Shown here piece by piece: positions 61,129 to 64,000 of a stretch of DNA of 64,000 bases. The notes under the pieces are model-generated. The model made no database searches. It was given only the letters and a program-made list of their open reading frames with translations, and was not told where the DNA came from. The position numbers and the translations under genes are program-made. Source of the stretch: Ectobacillus funiculus (GTDB lineage: Bacteria > Bacillota > Bacilli > Bacillales > Bacillaceae_G); contig NZ_SCFM01000004.1 in NCBI RefSeq assembly GCF_004138295.1, positions 62,001-126,000 on the forward strand. The letters run 5' to 3'. The number at the start of each line of letters is the position of its first letter. Position 1 is the stretch's first letter.

Positions 61129-61170
61129 AAGAACGCACATATTAGTTATACTACGTGTGCGTTCTTGAAA
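61129..61170 (+). terminator. Intrinsic terminator
   Basis: AAGAACGCACA pairs perfectly with TGTGCGTTCTT; a weak T tract follows. Confidence 0.75.
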
Positions 61171-61205
61171 TTTTATATTTACACTCCTCTGTTTTACGTT
61201 TTTGA

Positions 61206-61660
61206 ATCAACAGCTAATTTTTTCAATGCCCCCAAGCGATTCATCAGGTAAATACAGCTTTGCTCTCCGTGCCAATGTAACGATAACATATAACTTTTCC
61301 TTTGCTCCCTTTGAAAGAGAGGAGATTTTATCTTCTTCATTTCCTCAAGCATCGACCCATCTCGAAATCCAGATAAAAAAGCTCATAAAAGTGAAGAGCA
61401 TCCTCAACCTTCATCCAACCGTCAAAGCTAGGATTGTCTTGTAAATACGAAACAACCGCCTTTGTTTTCCTGCCAATCTTCTTTCCGTCTACATATATCT
61501 CGCCTTCTGTTTGCCGAACAAGACCTGCAAGCAGCTCCATCCAGATTGTCTTTCCACTGCCGTTGCTGCCGATTAATCCAATAAAAATCCTCAATAACAG
61601 TATTATGCCTAGAATACACAAAATTTTCCATATCATAAAATAAAAAACGACAAAGGAAAC
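61206..61660 (-). pseudogene. ABC transporter ATP-binding protein with frameshifts (YtrB-like)
   Basis: Fragments of one ATPase lie in different frames on the minus strand. 'LIGSNGSGKTIWMELLAGL' (Walker A) and 'VVSYLQDNPSFDGWMKVEDALHFYELFYLDF' come first. Then, after a frame change, 'DGSMLEEMKK', and after another, 'SLSKGAKEKLYVIVTLARRAKLYLPDESLGG' (signature and Walker B). No D-loop or switch region remains. It is a decayed subunit of a YtrB/YhcH-type exporter. Confidence 0.82.
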
Positions 61661-61719
61661 ATCCCTGCCGTTTTTTATTTTCCTCTGTAACACAACTGTC
61701 TGTAAGTCTTATCGCGGCT

Positions 61720-62082
61720 TTAGTTCTCGTTTTGCAGCGCGTCGCAACCTTCTTCACCGGTCCGAACCTTTATAGCATTTGCAAGTTCATATACAAAAAT
61801 TTTCCCATCCCCGGGTTTTCCCGTGTTTAATACTTGGCGTGCAGTATCAATGACAGATTGGACAGGTACTTTGCATACAACAATTTCAACTTTAATGCGC
61901 TCATGCATGTTTACTTCACGTTTGATACCACGATATAATTCCGTAAAACCTTTTTGCAAGCCACATCCAAGCACATTTGAAACTGTTAAACCGCTAACGC
62001 CAATTTTTGCTAACTCTTGTTTAAGTTCATCAAATTTAGTTGGGCGTGTAATAATCTCAATTTTTGTTAACTTATCACTCAT
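61720..62082 (-). CDS. PII-family nitrogen regulator
   Basis: A 120-residue PII protein. 'KLTKIEIITRPTKFDELKQELAKIGVSGLTVSNVLGCGLQKGF' forms the first half, the T-loop carries Tyr in 'ELYRGIKREV' near 53 (the residue uridylylated in some bacteria), and 'KPGDGKIFVYEL' near 90 is the ATP-binding B-loop. PII senses ATP/ADP and 2-oxoglutarate. In Bacillus it usually follows an ammonium transporter (nrgA-nrgB), but no amtB is adjacent here, so its partner is elsewhere or lost. ATG 62082 follows AAGGTGA. Confidence 0.88.
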   Translation of the reverse strand: MSDKLTKIEIITRPTKFDELKQELAKIGVSGLTVSNVLGCGLQKGFTELYRGIKREVNMHERIKVEIVVCKVPVQSVIDTARQVLNTGKPGDGKIFVYELANAIKVRTGEEGCDALQNEN

Positions 62083-62335
62083 ACAATCACCTTTTTTACA
62101 AATTTTATTTATGACACATTTTTTTGCCATGCGATATACTATGAAGTCCGAGTGATCTCTCTACACGAATAAGCATGAAAATGTTTATCACTTTAATTAT
62201 AGTATAAGTTACAATTGTAACAAATAGACGCATTGTAACAACAGAAACAAATTGATATGTGTGTTTTTTTCTAGGATGGGCACCATAAAAATACCTTTAA
62301 ACGTGTTGAAACGCTAAGATTAAGGAGGGTAAAAC

Positions 62336-63163
62336 ATGAGCTGGCAGCCGGAACAGCATGTTGAATTGCACGATTTCAACAACCTGACAAAAACACTTTC
62401 ATTCAATTTTTGGGACGTATGTTGGTACAAAAACGAAAAAGAACGTGCAGCTTATATTGAGTACATAGATGAACAATACAATGCAGATAGACTAACAAAC
62501 ATTTTAAGAAATGTATCAGATATTATCGGCGCGCATGTCTTGAATATCGCTAAGCAAGACTATGTACCGCAGGGAGCAAGTGTTACTGTATTAGTGTCAG
62601 AAGGTCCCATTGTGGAAGTGCCAACTGAATCATTCGAAGAGTCACCTGGCCCTCTTCCCGAATCTGTAGTTTTAGCTTTAGATAAGAGCCACATCACCGT
62701 TCATACTTATCCAGAGTACCATCCAACAGATGGTATTAGTACGTTCAGAGCTGATATTGATGTGTCTACGTGTGGAGAAATTTCACCACTTAAAGCTCTA
62801 AATTATTTGATTCACTCATTTGAAGCAGATATTATGACTATTGACTATCGCGTTCGCGGCTTTACTAGAGATATACGAGGCCATAAATTATTTATTGATC
62901 ATAATATTAGCTCAATTCAAAATTACATACCGGAAGAAATAAAACATTTATATGACATGATTGATGTGAATATCTATCAAGAAAACATTTTTCACACTAA
63001 ATGCAAACTTCGGGAATTCGACCTAGATCATTATTTGTTTGGATATACAAAAAACTCGTTAAGCGCTAAGGAAATGGAGAACATAACAAGCAAACTGCAA
63101 CAAGAAATGAACGAAATTTTTTATGGGAAAAATATAAATCCTGGGTCAATAAGACCGCATTAA
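62336..63163 (+). CDS. speD: S-adenosylmethionine decarboxylase, class 1 (long form)
   Basis: A 275-residue proenzyme of the E. coli-type long SpeD. '[15 protein letters not shown]' near 117 has the Lys-Ser processing site, where the Ser becomes the pyruvoyl group. '[15 protein letters not shown]' near 145 and '[20 protein letters not shown]' near 170 follow. It makes decarboxylated SAM for spermidine. Many Bacillus species use a short ~125-residue SpeD instead, so the long form is notable. AAGGAGGG precedes the ATG. It is alone, with no speE next to it. Confidence 0.9.
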   Translation: MSWQPEQHVELHDFNNLTKTLSFNFWDVCWYKNEKERAAYIEYIDEQYNADRLTNILRNVSDIIGAHVLNIAKQDYVPQGASVTVLVSEGPIVEVPTESFEESPGPLPESVVLALDKSHITVHTYPEYHPTDGISTFRADIDVSTCGEISPLKALNYLIHSFEADIMTIDYRVRGFTRDIRGHKLFIDHNISSIQNYIPEEIKHLYDMIDVNIYQENIFHTKCKLREFDLDHYLFGYTKNSLSAKEMENITSKLQQEMNEIFYGKNINPGSIRPH

Positions 63164-63186
63164 TACAATTTCACCGAAAAAGTTGA

Positions 63187-63226
63187 AACAAATAAACATA
63201 CAAAATAGTGTGTTTATTTGTTTTTA
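63187..63226 (+). terminator. Intrinsic terminator after speD
   Basis: AAACAAATAAACA pairs with TGTTTATTTGTTT, followed by a T run. AT-rich but perfect. Confidence 0.7.
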
Positions 63227-63228
63227 CA

Positions 63229-63326
63229 TTTACACTGTAAGAAAGTATAAATTCCTAGCTGAAAGCTCATTCGACGTAGTAGGAATGTTAGAAATACAGT
63301 ATAAGTAGAGCTCGCCAATCGGCGAG
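63229..63326 (-). repeat. Dispersed ~100-bp repeat, copy C (inverted)
   Basis: On the minus strand it reads GATTGGCGAG, ACTTATACTGTATT, TACTACGTCGAAT, CAGCTAGGAATTTATAC and TACAGTGTAAA, matching copy B at 12768 over nearly its full length, without B's ~13-base insert at the left. Its outer end is a perfect CTCGCC/GGCGAG palindrome. Confidence 0.75.
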
Positions 63327-63450
63327 TTTTCTTTATTGATTTGACAATACTAGGAATCCTTTTTAATCCGATAAACTATTTCGCTATATGAGAATTCTAA
63401 TAAAATGAGAAAATATGCGGTATTATATCCTTATTTTACTTTTTTAACAA

Positions 63451-63485
63451 AACAATAACTTGCCGTAATACAGCAAGTTATTGTT
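63451..63485. terminator. Bidirectional terminator
   Basis: AACAATAACTTGC pairs perfectly with GCAAGTTATTGTT and lies between speD and the convergent small genes. Confidence 0.7.
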
Positions 63486-63529
63486 AGAAATATCTTGATA
63501 AAAATTTCCGATGCTGAAGGATATCCTTC

Positions 63530-63676
63530 TTAAAGACGATCATCTTCCCAGGCTCTGTCGTAATCTTTTATATTGCTTTTATCTTTTAAAGTATCTTTTA
63601 ATGGAGTCTTTGTAAACTTCTTATCAGTATTATTTTCTATCCGATCTCTTGGTGTGACTGTTTCTTCCTTCCTCAC
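63530..63676 (-). CDS. Small hypothetical protein, 48 residues
   Basis: GTG 63676 lies eight bases after AGGAGG. The product begins MRKEETVTPRDRIENN and ends 'DYDRAWEDDRL'. Highly charged and probably disordered. It follows the gene below on the same strand by about 25 bases, so it is likely the second gene of an operon. Confidence 0.65.
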   Translation of the reverse strand: MRKEETVTPRDRIENNTDKKFTKTPLKDTLKDKSNIKDYDRAWEDDRL

Positions 63677-63700
63677 TTCTATTTCCTCCTACTGTTTGTT

Positions 63701-63964
63701 TTACAATGATTCATGATGATCGTTCAATGAGTTGTCAAAGAACCCTAAAGCACATTTCACTCCTTCTTGAATATCATTTGTCTCGTATGCGGCCAAGTCT
63801 TCAAAGGTAATTTTCAGCTTTACATTCTCTAATTCATAACCGCTGTCCAAGTCAATATTCAAAAGGACCTCGTATCCATCAGCATTAACGCTCGTTTCAA
63901 TAATGTTGAAGGTTTGAATAGATGTACCTGTTTCGTATTGAATGGGCTCTAGAAAATCTGCCAT
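63701..63964 (-). CDS. Hypothetical acidic protein, 87 residues
   Basis: Begins 'MADFLEPIQYETGTSIQTF' with beta-strand-rich 'ADGYEVLLNIDLDSGYELENVKLKITFEDLAAYE'. An acidic soluble protein, not recognised. AAAGGTGATA lies upstream of the ATG. It is the first gene of a probable two-gene operon with the 48-residue protein. Confidence 0.65.
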   Translation of the reverse strand: MADFLEPIQYETGTSIQTFNIIETSVNADGYEVLLNIDLDSGYELENVKLKITFEDLAAYETNDIQEGVKCALGFFDNSLNDHHESL

Positions 63965-64000
63965 AAAAATATCACCTTTTTCATTTGATCTAATATCACA

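Overview
This window looks like chromosomal DNA from an endospore-forming member of the Bacillaceae. It is AT-rich (about 35-37% G+C by eye), uses strong AGGAGG-type ribosome binding sites with many GTG/TTG starts, and ends genes in classical intrinsic terminators. Lineage clues are a CotB-type spore coat protein with a second coat-like protein beside it, a CsxC-like spore-surface protein, a Spo0M-like half protein, a sporulation-type PAS histidine kinase, KTSC and DUF3817 proteins, and several tiny Bacillus-type genes. It is probably near the Bacillus cereus/Ectobacillus branch, but the species cannot be fixed by reading alone.

Layout. 0-10 kb: spore-surface and housekeeping genes (CsxC-like protein, thioredoxin-reductase-like flavoprotein, LOG-family nucleotide hydrolase, CotB plus neighbour, alpha/beta hydrolase, MBL hydrolase, Spo0M-like and DUF3817 proteins). 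10-26 kb: a large organosulfur acquisition locus. It holds a stand-alone riboflavin kinase, an unknown gene and an MFS transporter, a TauD-like dioxygenase, an SsuABC-like ABC importer, a DszA/NtaA/SnaA-type flavin monooxygenase, an AprA-like flavoprotein overlapping a 2x[4Fe-4S] ferredoxin, a nitroreductase, a SAM riboswitch, a second (taurine-type) ABC importer, an SMR transporter, a second TauD-like dioxygenase and tRNA-Cys. 26-31 kb: a Suv3-like RNA helicase and a tyrosine recombinase. 31-34 kb: a more GC-rich divergent pair, an EamA exporter and a MocR-type regulator. 34-64 kb: mixed accessory DNA with hydrolases, a PAS histidine kinase, a serine hydrolase, a MazEF-type module, an aldo/keto reductase with its LacI regulator and two matching operators, CDF and LCP proteins, an MFS drug exporter, macro-domain and YmaF proteins, a methyltransferase, a PRD pair, PII and SpeD. 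Broken genes are frequent here: SDR, DUF2339, marR, ribD, GrpB, CoiA, an ABC ATPase and an alpha/beta hydrolase.

How the genes fit together. In the sulfur locus two importers bring in sulfonates. TauD-type oxygenases and a reduced-flavin-dependent monooxygenase would release sulfite. The riboflavin kinase, the nitroreductase and the flavoprotein/ferredoxin pair could supply or use reduced flavin and electrons (inference). Control appears to lie largely in RNA. A SAM riboswitch precedes the taurine-type importer. A small recurring motif occurs five times (10091, 14117, 14256, 21542, 24961): a 4-bp hairpin with a loop ending in AA, then normally AGG (CAG at 10111), then directly an intrinsic terminator. 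It stands upstream of the riboflavin kinase, the first importer (in tandem), the second importer and the second dioxygenase. I do not recognise it as a named RNA family, and it is the best candidate here for something undescribed.

A second non-coding theme is a dispersed repeat of about 100 bp with copies near 7.2, 12.8 and 63.2 kb and a half copy near 8.97 kb. No CRISPR array, rRNA or complete insertion sequence was seen.
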